64,000 nucleotides of DNA from Pacificoceanicola onchidii (GTDB lineage: Bacteria > Pseudomonadota > Alphaproteobacteria > Rhodobacterales > Rhodobacteraceae): the NCBI RefSeq assembly GCF_004804335.1, contig NZ_SRXY01000002.1:321306-385305 (forward strand). Direction: 5' to 3'. The translations under genes were made by a program, and so were the position numbers. The notes beneath the pieces are model-generated. The model was not told where the DNA came from. It saw nothing but the letters and a program-made list of their open reading frames with translations, and made no database searches. Below are positions 7,726 through 16,202 of this stretch, piece after piece; position 1 is the stretch's first letter; each line of letters begins with the position of its first letter.

Positions 7726-9066
7726 ATGACTGATCCGTTGACCTCCGATCTGGCCGCATTGCCATCGGTGGGTGATGAACTGCCCCCCGGCACCGCGCTG
7801 TGCCAGGGGCAATACACCGTTGTCCGGTATCTCAATTCCGGCGGTTTCGGGGTGACTTACCTTGCTCATGACAGTCTTGGCCGCAAAGTGGTGATCAAGG
7901 AATGCTACCCCGGTGCCATGTGCTGCCGGACGCAAAAAACCGTGCGGTTGCGTTCAATCTCGCATGAGACGGATTTTGACCGGGTCGTCGCCCTGTTTGA
8001 ACGCGAGGCGCGCGCGCTGGCGCATCTGAGCCATCCCAACATCGTCGGCGTGCACCAGATTTTCGAAGACAACGGGACCGCCTACATGGCGATGGACTTC
8101 ATCGAAGGGCCGGATCTGTTTGACCTGCTTGAGAGCGACCCTGACCGGTTCGAACCGGCGGAGGTGGTGCGCATTGTCAAACACCTTCTGGGCGCGCTGA
8201 GCTACGTGCATGACAACGGCATGCTGCATCGGGATATTTCCCCCGACAATATCCTGCTGGCCCCTGGTGGGCTGCCGGTCCTGATTGATTTCGGCGCGGC
8301 GCGGGAGGATGCAGCACGGGCGACCCGGGTGCTCAGCCGCATTCATACGGTGAAGGACGGCTACAGCCCGCAGGAGTTCTATCTCGCGGGCAGCGCACAG
8401 GAAAAGTCCAGCGATCTCTATGCCTTGGCCGCCACAGCTCATCACCTCATCCGCGGTCACGCGCCGCCAAACAGCAACATTCGGCTTGCCGCCGTGGCGC
8501 AGGATCAACCGGATCCTTACGTGCCACTTTCCGGCACTGTGCCGGGGTATGATCCAGCCTTCCTGGCCGCGCTTGACCAATCCTTGCGCCTGTTTGCGCG
8601 CGACCGGATCAAGACCGCCGACGACTGGCTGGCAATGATCAGCGGCAAGGCTGCGCCGGGCCGCGCGGCTGCCTTGGATGACGACATGCATCTGAAAATC
8701 TCGCAACTGGTGTCCGAAACCGACAGTTTCCTTGAAGACGCGCCCGGTGACCCGCGCGAAGAGCGCGCGGCGCGCGAAGCCATCCCCGATCCACTGGCCG
8801 CGCAGCGCGCGGCGGAGCGGGCTTATTGGGCCGAGGTCAACGATGAGCTTGAGGCAATCCGCAAGGACATCGAACGCGAAGAAGCCATGAAGCGCCAACA
8901 GGCTCAGGAAGAAGCGCGCCGTCTCGCGGAGGCGGAAGCGCAACTGGGTGGACTGGGGGATGCGCGCACAGCGCGCGGCGGACGTTTTACCGGATGGGTC
9001 AAAGACCTCTTTGTCTCGCGCAAGTCCGCCGGAAAAGACACGCCGCTACAGCCTATGGAGGACTGA
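7726..9066 (+). CDS. Hanks-type serine/threonine protein kinase
   Basis: Cytoplasmic kinase that opens the signalling operon. Glycine loop LNSGGFGVTYLAHD (residues 36-49), ATP-anchoring Lys58 in VVIKE, catalytic HRD at 168-170 and DFG at 188-190 are present. The catalytic loop reads HRDISPDN, with Ser where Ser/Thr kinases normally have Lys (HRDLKPxN). The kinase domain covers about residues 30-310. The last 130 residues are charged and helical (EAIRKDIEREEAMKRQQA, probably coiled coil) with no membrane segment or sensor domain. Start ATG has an AGGAGG site 8 bp upstream; an in-frame start 29 codons earlier lacks one. The FHA gene follows after 2 bp. Confidence 0.92.
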   Translation: MTDPLTSDLAALPSVGDELPPGTALCQGQYTVVRYLNSGGFGVTYLAHDSLGRKVVIKECYPGAMCCRTQKTVRLRSISHETDFDRVVALFEREARALAHLSHPNIVGVHQIFEDNGTAYMAMDFIEGPDLFDLLESDPDRFEPAEVVRIVKHLLGALSYVHDNGMLHRDISPDNILLAPGGLPVLIDFGAAREDAARATRVLSRIHTVKDGYSPQEFYLAGSAQEKSSDLYALAATAHHLIRGHAPPNSNIRLAAVAQDQPDPYVPLSGTVPGYDPAFLAALDQSLRLFARDRIKTADDWLAMISGKAAPGRAAALDDDMHLKISQLVSETDSFLEDAPGDPREERAAREAIPDPLAAQRAAERAYWAEVNDELEAIRKDIEREEAMKRQQAQEEARRLAEAEAQLGGLGDARTARGGRFTGWVKDLFVSRKSAGKDTPLQPMED

Positions 9067-9068
9067 CT

Positions 9069-10007
9069 ATGTCAAGTTTCCGAAACATCATCGCCCGCCG
9101 CCGCCCCTCTGTCGAGCCAGAGCCTGCGCCGCCGGAGACCTCGGACGATGCGGCGTTTGATCCCGGTCAGATCGCGGATCTGATCGAAGACATCGGACCT
9201 TCTGAACACCCGGTTCGGGACGGTGATCCGCTCCGAGACCAGCCGCGCGCTGAACTGGAAGCGCCGCGTTGGGAGGTGGCACCGCCTCCACCCACGATGG
9301 GCGAGAGCCTGCTCAAATCAGAGCCGCAAGCGGATTCCGCACCCGCCACGCCCCCCGAGCAAAAGGTCTCGCGACGGCGTATCTGGGATATGGAAAACAA
9401 TGCTGCCGCCCCGGACACACCCGAAGAAGCCCCGCAAGACAGCGACCCGCTGTTGCTGACGCCGGACATCAGCGCGCCGGAGATTCCCGCACCGATCGCA
9501 ACCTCTCCCGCCGCACCCGCGAAACCTGTTCCGGCCCGAGGCGGTCGGGTCAAGACGCGGCTTCTGGGCTTTCATTCGGAAGACGCGGCGGGTGATCTGT
9601 TTTCTACCGAACGCGCCGGAAAGACTTCCGCCTCGGTGACATGCCCCGTCGGCTGGCTGGTGGTCGTGGACGGGCCGGGGCGGGGCGCGAGCTTTGCACT
9701 GTCCCAAGGTTTGTCGACGTTGGGGCGCAGCGCGGATCAGAGTGTGCCTTTGGACTTTGGCGATGACGCCATCTCACGCGACAACCACGCCTCGATTGCC
9801 TACGACGAGGAAGAAAACACCATCCTGATCGGTCATGGCGGCAAGTCAAACCTTGTCCGCCTGAATGGAAAACCGCTGGTGTCGACCACGGCCCTGTCCA
9901 ACGGCGATGAGATCCGGCTGGGGAAAACCACGCTGCGCTTCGTGGCACTTTGCGGACCAGATTTCAGCTGGACCGGGGACGAAAGCGGGGAAGATGCTGA
10001 TGGCTGA
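9069..10007 (+). CDS. FHA-domain protein
   Basis: Phosphothreonine-reading protein, probably the recognition partner of the kinase encoded just upstream. The first 190 residues are low-complexity, rich in Pro, Ala and acidic residues (likely disordered and containing kinase sites). The FHA domain occupies about residues 195-300, with the conserved LGRSADQSV and ISRDNHASI strands (Arg, Ser and His of the phosphopeptide pocket intact) and a final strand DEIRLGKTTLRFV. No membrane segment. Its end overlaps the PP2C start by 14 bp, so expression is probably coupled. Confidence 0.9.
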   Translation: MSSFRNIIARRRPSVEPEPAPPETSDDAAFDPGQIADLIEDIGPSEHPVRDGDPLRDQPRAELEAPRWEVAPPPPTMGESLLKSEPQADSAPATPPEQKVSRRRIWDMENNAAAPDTPEEAPQDSDPLLLTPDISAPEIPAPIATSPAAPAKPVPARGGRVKTRLLGFHSEDAAGDLFSTERAGKTSASVTCPVGWLVVVDGPGRGASFALSQGLSTLGRSADQSVPLDFGDDAISRDNHASIAYDEEENTILIGHGGKSNLVRLNGKPLVSTTALSNGDEIRLGKTTLRFVALCGPDFSWTGDESGEDADG

Positions 10008-10887
10008 GGGCGCGCCAGACGTGGCAACGGCCTTGGCCTTGGGGCAGCGCGAGCGTCAGGAGGACGCCATCCTTGCCCAGTTCGCGGGTGGGATGGAGGG
10101 TGGCTTTGCCATCCTCTCGGACGGGATGGGTGGTCATGACGACGGCGATCTCGCCTCCCGCCTGATCGTCGCGGAAATGTTCCGCGCCTTGAGCATCGCA
10201 GAGCGCGATGGCCTTGGCGATCACCCTAATCTGCGGCCGCTGCTACGAGACGCGATCCTGGCCGCCAACCAAAGCCTGCGCCACGCCGTCGAAGCCGGGG
10301 ACGGTCAGGACGGCATGGGCGGAACCGTGATTGCCGCCGTGTTCCATCAAGACCGTTTGAGCTGGATTTCCATCGGCGATTCAGCGCTTTACCTCTATCG
10401 AGACGGCGTTTTGCAACGCCTGAACGAAGTGCATTCCCTGGCGCCTCAAATCGACATGCTTGTGCAAAAAGGCGAGATTGACGCGGAAACCGCGCGCCGC
10501 CATCCGCAGCGCAGTTGTCTCACTTCCGCGCTTGTGGGCGGGGCAATCAACAAGATCGACTGCCCCGAGCAACCGCTGGACCTGAGACCCGGCGACGTGG
10601 TCGTGATGGCGAGCGACGGGCTTGAGGTTCTGACCGGCGCGCGGCTTGGGGCCATGCTGGGCCGCCACGCCCACGCACCGGCCAGCACGATTTCTCAGAT
10701 GATCATGAGCGCGGTCGAGGCCGAGGACGCCCCGGATCAGGACAACACCTCCCTGATCGTTATCAAACCGGACCTGCCCGAGACCGCTGCCGCATGCTCC
10801 GAAACGGCGACGCCGGGCACGCGCGGCAGTCTTGCGGATATGTGCGGGGCTTTCATGGCACAGGTCACGCGGGGGTCCGCCCTATGA
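9994..10887 (+). CDS. PP2C-family protein serine/threonine phosphatase
   Basis: Metal-dependent phosphatase expected to reverse the kinase two genes upstream. PP2C motifs in order: RQEDA (residues 21-25), SDGMGGHDD with the metal-binding Asp43, IGDSALYLYRDG, VMASDGLEVL and the C-terminal DQDNTSLIVI. Length near 297 aa is a complete single domain. Two ATGs six bases apart (MLM) are both possible starts, and both lie inside the end of the FHA gene. The stop overlaps the next start as ATGA. This completes a kinase/reader/phosphatase triad. Confidence 0.92.
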   Translation: MLMAEGAPDVATALALGQRERQEDAILAQFAGGMEGGFAILSDGMGGHDDGDLASRLIVAEMFRALSIAERDGLGDHPNLRPLLRDAILAANQSLRHAVEAGDGQDGMGGTVIAAVFHQDRLSWISIGDSALYLYRDGVLQRLNEVHSLAPQIDMLVQKGEIDAETARRHPQRSCLTSALVGGAINKIDCPEQPLDLRPGDVVVMASDGLEVLTGARLGAMLGRHAHAPASTISQMIMSAVEAEDAPDQDNTSLIVIKPDLPETAAACSETATPGTRGSLADMCGAFMAQVTRGSAL

Positions 10888-12026
10888 AAGCGCCCCTGCC
10901 CCGCCTTGAGGCCCTGCTGGCCACCGAAAGCCTGCCGCCCCGCGCTGCGAAACGTTGCGCTCATCTCGTGGAACGGTTGCGCGCACCGGTGCGCATTGGC
11001 CTGTTCGGCTTTCCCGGCGCGGGCAAGTCTGCCGTGCTGCATGCGCTGGCCAAAGGCGCTGTCTTTGCAGCCGGGCATCTGACGACGCCCTGCCTGTTGC
11101 GCTATGCGGAGCGCGGCGAGGTAACCCTGACGGACCCGGAGGGCAACTCCGTAACCGAGGCCGCAAAAATGCCCGTCAAACTGCCGCAGGACGCGGTTTT
11201 TGCCGAAGTGACGCTGGCGCTGGCGTCGCTGCGCAAGATGTCGCTTCTCTGTGTTGTGGCCGATTCCGATCCGGTTGACATGGCATCGGCGATGCGATGG
11301 GCGACACCGCGGTGCGATATTGCGATCTGGTGCTCGCGGGACTGGACGCTGAACGAACAGCATATCTGGCACGGCGCGCCGGAGCGCTTGAAGGACCATG
11401 CGTTCGTTGTGCGCAGCGGGCCGAAAGCCCCGCCTTTGACGGCCCTGGACGACGGCCCGGAGCAAATCCATTGCCCGACACTGAAGGGCGCAGAAGGCGA
11501 AGCGCTTCTGGTGCCCTCAGGCGACGTTTTGCGCGCGCATCTGGACAAGATCATTGCCGAAGCGCGGGCAGAGGACATCGACGCGGCGCATGTCTTTCTG
11601 GCGCAATATGACGCAGACCCCACCCCAGAGACCCCGGCTTTCCAGACCAAGCCAGACACCCCCTCGCCCACGCCACCGTCCCGGCCCAAAGCCACGCCAC
11701 AAGCCCGCGCGGTGCTGGACCGTCTGTTCCTGCAAACCCGTCAAGGCGCGCGCGATCTGGCGGCGCAGTTTCAAAATCCAGTTCTGCGCGACGATCAGGC
11801 CGCCGAGGCCTTGCCGCAGGTCCAAGAGGTGCTGGAGACCCTGCTGGAGACTGCAGAGGCCGATTCTGCGTTTTCCGAAGCCTGGCCCGAACTGACGGAC
11901 ACGCTGCGCGATGCGGGCGAGCTTTCCCTTTTGATGGGCCTCGAAGGCGGCGCCGCCGGGCTGGAAGACGCCGCGGTCCTGCTCGCCCAGATCAGACAAG
12001 ACATGGAATGTGCCCTGGCGGCCTGA
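10884..12026 (+). CDS. P-loop NTPase-like protein of unknown function, 380 aa
   Basis: Contains a clear Walker A motif GFPGAGKS at residues 42-49 inside RIGLFGFPGAGKSAVLHAL, as in dynamin/Era-type GTPases. No convincing DxxG (G3) or NKxD (G4) motif follows; the equivalent stretch reads LCVVADSDPVD. Nucleotide specificity is therefore uncertain, and it may be a degenerate GTPase. A Pro-rich linker (residues 240-280) separates a helical C-terminal domain. The ATG overlaps the PP2C stop. The adjacent genes encode two further P-loop proteins, so it probably acts with them, perhaps as a regulatory or pseudo-GTPase subunit. Confidence 0.72.
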   Translation: MKAPLPRLEALLATESLPPRAAKRCAHLVERLRAPVRIGLFGFPGAGKSAVLHALAKGAVFAAGHLTTPCLLRYAERGEVTLTDPEGNSVTEAAKMPVKLPQDAVFAEVTLALASLRKMSLLCVVADSDPVDMASAMRWATPRCDIAIWCSRDWTLNEQHIWHGAPERLKDHAFVVRSGPKAPPLTALDDGPEQIHCPTLKGAEGEALLVPSGDVLRAHLDKIIAEARAEDIDAAHVFLAQYDADPTPETPAFQTKPDTPSPTPPSRPKATPQARAVLDRLFLQTRQGARDLAAQFQNPVLRDDQAAEALPQVQEVLETLLETAEADSAFSEAWPELTDTLRDAGELSLLMGLEGGAAGLEDAAVLLAQIRQDMECALAA

Positions 12027-12060
12027 GGCACGCCGGACACCAAGAAGGAGACACCTTGCA

Positions 12061-14061
12061 ATGACCCGCCAAGATCCCGCGCCTGCCCCCTTGTTGTCCG
12101 GGGCGTTTTCCGGCTTCCGCCCGCTGGCGGATCGGCTGGCGGCGCTGGACTCGCGGCTTGAAGAACACGCGGCCTCTCAAAACGCGGCAATCGCAACCCG
12201 GGCGCGTCAGATGCGCCAGAAAATCCGTGAGTTTGAACCCAGCGTGACGATGATCGGCCAGGTCAAGGCAGGCAAGACCACCCTGGTCAACGCCATGACC
12301 GGGTGGCGTGACATGCTGCCTGCGGATGTGAACCCCTGGACCTCCGTAGTCACCGCGCTGCATCTGCAGACCGGCAAGACCCGGGCCACACGCAACGCCT
12401 CGTTCCGCTTCTTTACCGAAGACGAATGGACCCACCTGTTGCAACGCGGCGGGCGCATGGGCGAGCTGGCGCATCGGGCCGGCGCGGACGAGGAAGTGGA
12501 CAAGGTGCGCGCGCAGCTTGAGGTCATGCGCGAGAAATCACGGGAACGGCTTGGCCGGCGGTTCGAACTGCTGCTCGGACAATCGCACGACTATGACAAC
12601 TTCAACGCCGAACTGATCGAGCGTTATGTCTGTCTGGGCGACGACTTCTGGGAAAGTGACGAGATCAGCGATCAACGTGGCCGTTTTGCCGATATCACCC
12701 GCACCGCCGACCTGTGGTTCGCCCAGCCCGATCTTCCCCTGAACCTGTGCATTCGTGACACGCCCGGCGTCAACGACACGTTCATGATCCGCGAACAGAT
12801 CACCATCAACGCCCTGCGGGGCAGCCGGCTTTGCGTGATGGTTCTGGCGGCGACACAGGCGCTCACGACGGTGGATCTCGCCCTGATCCGGATGATCTCC
12901 AACGTGGCGTCCCGTGACGTGATCATCTTCGTGAACCGCATCGACGAACTTGCCGATCCGGCGCGCGAGGTGCCGGAAATCCGGACCAGTATTCTTGATA
13001 CCCTGCGCAAACATGGCGGGCCCGCCGAGGCAGAAATCATCTTTGGCTGCGGAGCATGGGCAAGCGAGGCCATCGCGGGCGGCATCGAAGGATTGGCGCA
13101 GCCCAGCGCCGAAGCACTTCTGAACTGGGCTGAACACCATTGCGCCGATCACAAACCATTTGAATCGCTGGAAGAGATGGTCTGGATGCTGTCCGGCCTA
13201 CAGGCGCTCGGTCAGGCGATCGCAACCCGGATCGAAGCCGGAGCCGGGGCACAGTTGTTGCAAGAGCTGGAAACAGAAGCGGGCAACCTCGATCAGAGCC
13301 AGACTGTCGCCGAACACCTGCAGACAAAAACAGAAGGCGCGGCGCGCGGATGCACCATGACGCCCGACACGCTGGCCACCGCTTTTGATGCCGTGGAGCA
13401 AAGCGCGCGGCAGGCCCTGATTGCCGGTATCGAGCCCTTGCAACACGCCTTCATCGACAGGATTGATGCGTCCCGCAAAACCTTTGTTGCGCGCGCCACG
13501 GAGGCTGTGATCCGCCATCTCGAAATGTACGGCGAGCTTGAGGTCTACACCTATGACCCTTCCGGTCTGCGGGTGCTGCTGCGCTCTGGTTACCAGCGCC
13601 ACGTGCGCGCCGTGGGCAAGCATGGGGTCGCCACCATGGCCGCCGCCGCCGCCGAGATTTCCGCGCTCTATGAGAAGGCTTTCGATCTTGGCGCTGTTCC
13701 GCCCGAAATGGACCCGCCGCCGCTGCCGCAAGCCGCGCCGCCGATTGTGCTGGGCCAAACCATCGCCTTGGACTTGCGAGGCACTTGGTGGTCACGCTTC
13801 TGGCGGCGGCGCAAGGGCTACGACGCCTGCGCCGATGATTTTGCGCGGCTGATCCATGACGAAACCCAGCCGATGCTGAACCGGCTGGTGAGTGAGAATG
13901 CGCAGCATTTCGAAGACGCGGTGATCGAGACGCTGGGTGATTATCTCGCCACGCACCGCAAGATCCTGCTTGGCATGGCAGAGGCGGCATCGGATGCGCC
14001 GACCCCTGCACCGCAGCGCCGTACCGCATCCGGTGTGGATTACAGATTGGAGGCCTCCTGA
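12061..14061 (+). CDS. Dynamin-family GTPase (bacterial dynamin-like protein)
   Basis: Large GTPase of the bacterial dynamin-like group. G1 GQVKAGKT at residues 66-73, G3 DTPG at 233-236 and G4-like NRID at 292-295 are intact. Before G1 lies a helical segment, and after the G domain about 350 residues of helical stalk-like sequence. An aromatic/basic patch TWWSRFWRRRKG near residue 580 resembles membrane-binding elements of bacterial dynamins. No classical transmembrane helix is evident, so peripheral membrane association is inferred. At 666 aa it is similar to known family members. The ATG follows a run of AAGGAGACACC and overlaps the next gene by one base. Confidence 0.87.
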   Translation: MTRQDPAPAPLLSGAFSGFRPLADRLAALDSRLEEHAASQNAAIATRARQMRQKIREFEPSVTMIGQVKAGKTTLVNAMTGWRDMLPADVNPWTSVVTALHLQTGKTRATRNASFRFFTEDEWTHLLQRGGRMGELAHRAGADEEVDKVRAQLEVMREKSRERLGRRFELLLGQSHDYDNFNAELIERYVCLGDDFWESDEISDQRGRFADITRTADLWFAQPDLPLNLCIRDTPGVNDTFMIREQITINALRGSRLCVMVLAATQALTTVDLALIRMISNVASRDVIIFVNRIDELADPAREVPEIRTSILDTLRKHGGPAEAEIIFGCGAWASEAIAGGIEGLAQPSAEALLNWAEHHCADHKPFESLEEMVWMLSGLQALGQAIATRIEAGAGAQLLQELETEAGNLDQSQTVAEHLQTKTEGAARGCTMTPDTLATAFDAVEQSARQALIAGIEPLQHAFIDRIDASRKTFVARATEAVIRHLEMYGELEVYTYDPSGLRVLLRSGYQRHVRAVGKHGVATMAAAAAEISALYEKAFDLGAVPPEMDPPPLPQAAPPIVLGQTIALDLRGTWWSRFWRRRKGYDACADDFARLIHDETQPMLNRLVSENAQHFEDAVIETLGDYLATHRKILLGMAEAASDAPTPAPQRRTASGVDYRLEAS

Positions 14062-14897
14062 TGACCGCAACCCCCACCACCCGCCGCCCGCGCATCGCCC
14101 TGATGGGCGAGTTCAGCGCAGGCAAGAGCACGCTGGCCAACCTGTTGCTGGGCCAGAGAGTTTCGCCGGTAAAAGTCACCGCAACCCAACTGCCACCTGT
14201 TTGGTACAGCTTTGGTCATGAGAGCATTCTGCGCGTGGACAATAGCGGCCAGACCAGCGCCATCGCGGCATCCGCGCTGAACGGCATATCGCATCATGAC
14301 ACGCAGGCTGTGCGGGTTTTGCTGGAGGCTGAAGTGCTGGAATTCTGCGACGTGATCGACATGCCCGGCACCTCTGATCCAAACATGCCGTCCGAGGTCT
14401 GGCAGCGGGTTCTGGACCGCGCGGATGGCGTGGTGTGGTGCACCCCCGCAACCCAGGCCTGGCGGCAATCCGAGGCCGCGCTTTGGGAGCAATTGCCCGC
14501 GCGCCTGCATGAAAACAGCCTGCTTCTGATCACCCGCATGGACGCGTTGAAATCTCAGACCGACCGCGATCGGGTAACCGCGCGGGTTCGGCGCGAAACC
14601 GAAGGGTTGTTCCGACACGCCCTGCCAATCTCGCTGACCGACGCCCTGTCTGATCCTGACAACCCGGACGTTCTGGAACAGAGCGGCGCGGATCGCTTTG
14701 TTGAAAACCTTGTGGAGCTTGTCGAGGCACTTGGCACGCCGCAGGCCGATGGCGGTGCCGCGCGGTTCGAGGCGATTGGCAAACCCGAGCCAGCCCCGGC
14801 CCCGGTGGCCCCCGCTCCGCCCCCCGTGGACGGCGTGGTGCCTCGGCGTGTGATCCCTAAGCGCGTTCGCCGCGCGCCGGTTTCAGCCCGGCCTTGA
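14061..14897 (+). CDS. Small dynamin/Era-like GTPase
   Basis: P-loop GTPase of 278 aa with G1 GEFSAGKS (residues 16-23), G3 DMPG (100-103) and a G4-like TRMD (158-161, Thr/Arg in place of Asn/Lys). The C-terminus is a Pro/Ala-rich tail ending in basic residues (RRVIPKRVRRAPVSARP), a possible membrane or partner contact. Its start shares a base with the stop of the large dynamin-like gene, the tandem arrangement often seen for paired bacterial dynamins that assemble together. Next in the operon is a Roadblock-like gene. Confidence 0.83.
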   Translation: MTATPTTRRPRIALMGEFSAGKSTLANLLLGQRVSPVKVTATQLPPVWYSFGHESILRVDNSGQTSAIAASALNGISHHDTQAVRVLLEAEVLEFCDVIDMPGTSDPNMPSEVWQRVLDRADGVVWCTPATQAWRQSEAALWEQLPARLHENSLLLITRMDALKSQTDRDRVTARVRRETEGLFRHALPISLTDALSDPDNPDVLEQSGADRFVENLVELVEALGTPQADGGAARFEAIGKPEPAPAPVAPAPPPVDGVVPRRVIPKRVRRAPVSARP

Positions 14898-14965
14898 CCA
14901 AAGGTTTCGAAACCGCTTCTTAACGCGTGCCGTGTCACACAGAGGTGTGTAACCCCAGAGGGCAA

Positions 14966-15331
14966 ATGACGGCTACTTCACTCACGGCGTTCAGGCAAGC
15001 GCATGCCGGATGCGAAATGACGGTCCTTGCAGACATTTCCGCAGGGTCCGTTCTGGCGTGGGACGGCGCAGTCAAATGGCCACAGGAACACCTCGACGCG
15101 CTCTGCGCGCGCGCGAAAGCGGCGTTGAGCCTTGGAACCCCCAAACCACAGTCCGCCGTCCTGACCCAACCTTTCGGAACAGAGATTTTCGTGCGCGCCG
15201 AACAGGACGCGAGCGAGGTATTATGCAGCGTTTTTGCCCCCAAGGCGGCGCTGGACACGGTCATCGAGCAAAGCCGCATGTTATGCACCGCGATCCTGAG
15301 CCCGGAAAACGACCGGCGGGTTGGATCATGA
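14966..15331 (+). CDS. Roadblock/LC7-like small protein
   Basis: 121 residues with the length and strand/helix order of a Roadblock/LC7 domain: strand TVLADISAGSVLAW, helix QEHLDALCARAKAAL, strands AVLTQPFGTEIFVRA and EVLCSVFAPKA, then helix ALDTVIEQSRMLCTAI. Roadblock proteins act as dimeric regulators of small GTPases (for example MglB for MglA). The assignment rests on pattern only, with no invariant motif to confirm it. The upstream 68-bp gap holds two small palindromes (GGTTTCGAAACC at 14903-14914 and CACAC/GTGTG at 14936-14949), the largest break within this operon. Stop and next start overlap as ATGA. Confidence 0.6.
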   Translation: MTATSLTAFRQAHAGCEMTVLADISAGSVLAWDGAVKWPQEHLDALCARAKAALSLGTPKPQSAVLTQPFGTEIFVRAEQDASEVLCSVFAPKAALDTVIEQSRMLCTAILSPENDRRVGS

Positions 15332-16083
15332 CCGGCACCGGCGTGCATAGCGCGCTTGCCCGCGCCGGGGCTTATGGCGTTGACGGGGTTCCGAAAATGT
15401 TGGTTCAGGGCGCAGATATCGCGCTGGCCTACGTCCACGCGCAGATTGGCGGCATCGTCCTGCCGCGCATTCTGACCGTGCGCCTCGACGGCAAGACGAT
15501 CCTCAGTTGTTCTGTCAGCGGGCGCCGCCTTTTGTCCGTTGAGGCTGGGGGCAAGCACTGTGCCATCGCCGGAACAGAGGACAAGGCCGCGGCGCTGGAC
15601 ATGCTTCGCCAGGCAGTGACTCAGGCCTGTTCAACGCCAGGCGTTCTGACAGCGGACACCTGCCCGTTGCGCCCTGCCCCACCCGCCGGACAGGCCGGGA
15701 TCAGCGCCGACGAGATTGCGCGAAGTCTGGCGCTTGCGCGATCTGATGCAGGCACTGACCGCCTGACCGCCTTTGTAGACAGTGCAGGCGATGCGATCCA
15801 CGCCGCTGCCTGCCTTCGCGAAGACATGCTATTTCCGCTGAAAGGATCAGAGGACGCCATGGATCGGCTTGCGGATGTGGTGGATGCCTTGCTTGAAGAT
15901 CTCGACTCGCTGCACGCATCTTTCGCTCCATCCCAGAACACCCCAAGTCTTCTGATGTTTGAACGCCCCCCGAAAGACTTCGGACTTTGTGCCGCTTTTG
16001 ATGGCGCGCAGATTCTTCTGGCTGAAACCCAGCCCCGGTCAGAGGCGCACCTTGCACACGCATGGGGAGAGTTAACCGGGTAA
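15328..16083 (+). CDS. Hypothetical protein, last gene of the kinase-GTPase operon
   Basis: 251 residues, soluble, no signal peptide. Two halves can be seen: residues 1-100 ([19 protein letters not shown]) and a C-terminal half ([18 protein letters not shown], then helix [18 protein letters not shown], then [16 protein letters not shown]) whose strand-helix-strand order recalls a diverged Roadblock domain. The resemblance is my inference. The start overlaps the preceding stop as ATGA; a much longer upstream frame is a shadow of the Roadblock-like gene. The operon ends here, 119 bp before ilvD. Confidence 0.6.
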   Translation: MTGTGVHSALARAGAYGVDGVPKMLVQGADIALAYVHAQIGGIVLPRILTVRLDGKTILSCSVSGRRLLSVEAGGKHCAIAGTEDKAAALDMLRQAVTQACSTPGVLTADTCPLRPAPPAGQAGISADEIARSLALARSDAGTDRLTAFVDSAGDAIHAAACLREDMLFPLKGSEDAMDRLADVVDALLEDLDSLHASFAPSQNTPSLLMFERPPKDFGLCAAFDGAQILLAETQPRSEAHLAHAWGELTG

Positions 16084-16136
16084 ATCCGAAGGACATGGCA
16101 AACAGGCCCCGCTTGACCGCGCTTGAATCGTCTCCA

Positions 16137-16171
16137 TCTCTTGTGGACCGCCCACAAGCCGTGGCAAGAGA
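16137..16171 (+). promoter_or_regulatory. Mutually exclusive hairpins in the ilvD leader
   Basis: CTTGTGG (16140-16146) can pair with CCACAAG (16152-16158), while the overlapping TCTCTTG (16137-16143) can instead pair with CAAGAGA (16165-16171). CCAC and GTGG offer a third, weaker pairing. The site lies about 30 bp before the ilvD start. No leader peptide rich in Ile, Leu or Val was found, so regulation by this element is a guess. Confidence 0.3.
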
Positions 16172-16202
16172 AACGCCAGGTACAGCGAAAGGAAGCCAAC
16201 CC

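Noticed and set aside
15010-15327. N-terminal extension of the last gene of the kinase operon
   Set aside because: It overlaps the whole Roadblock-like gene in another frame; the ATGA overlap at 15328 gives a better start.
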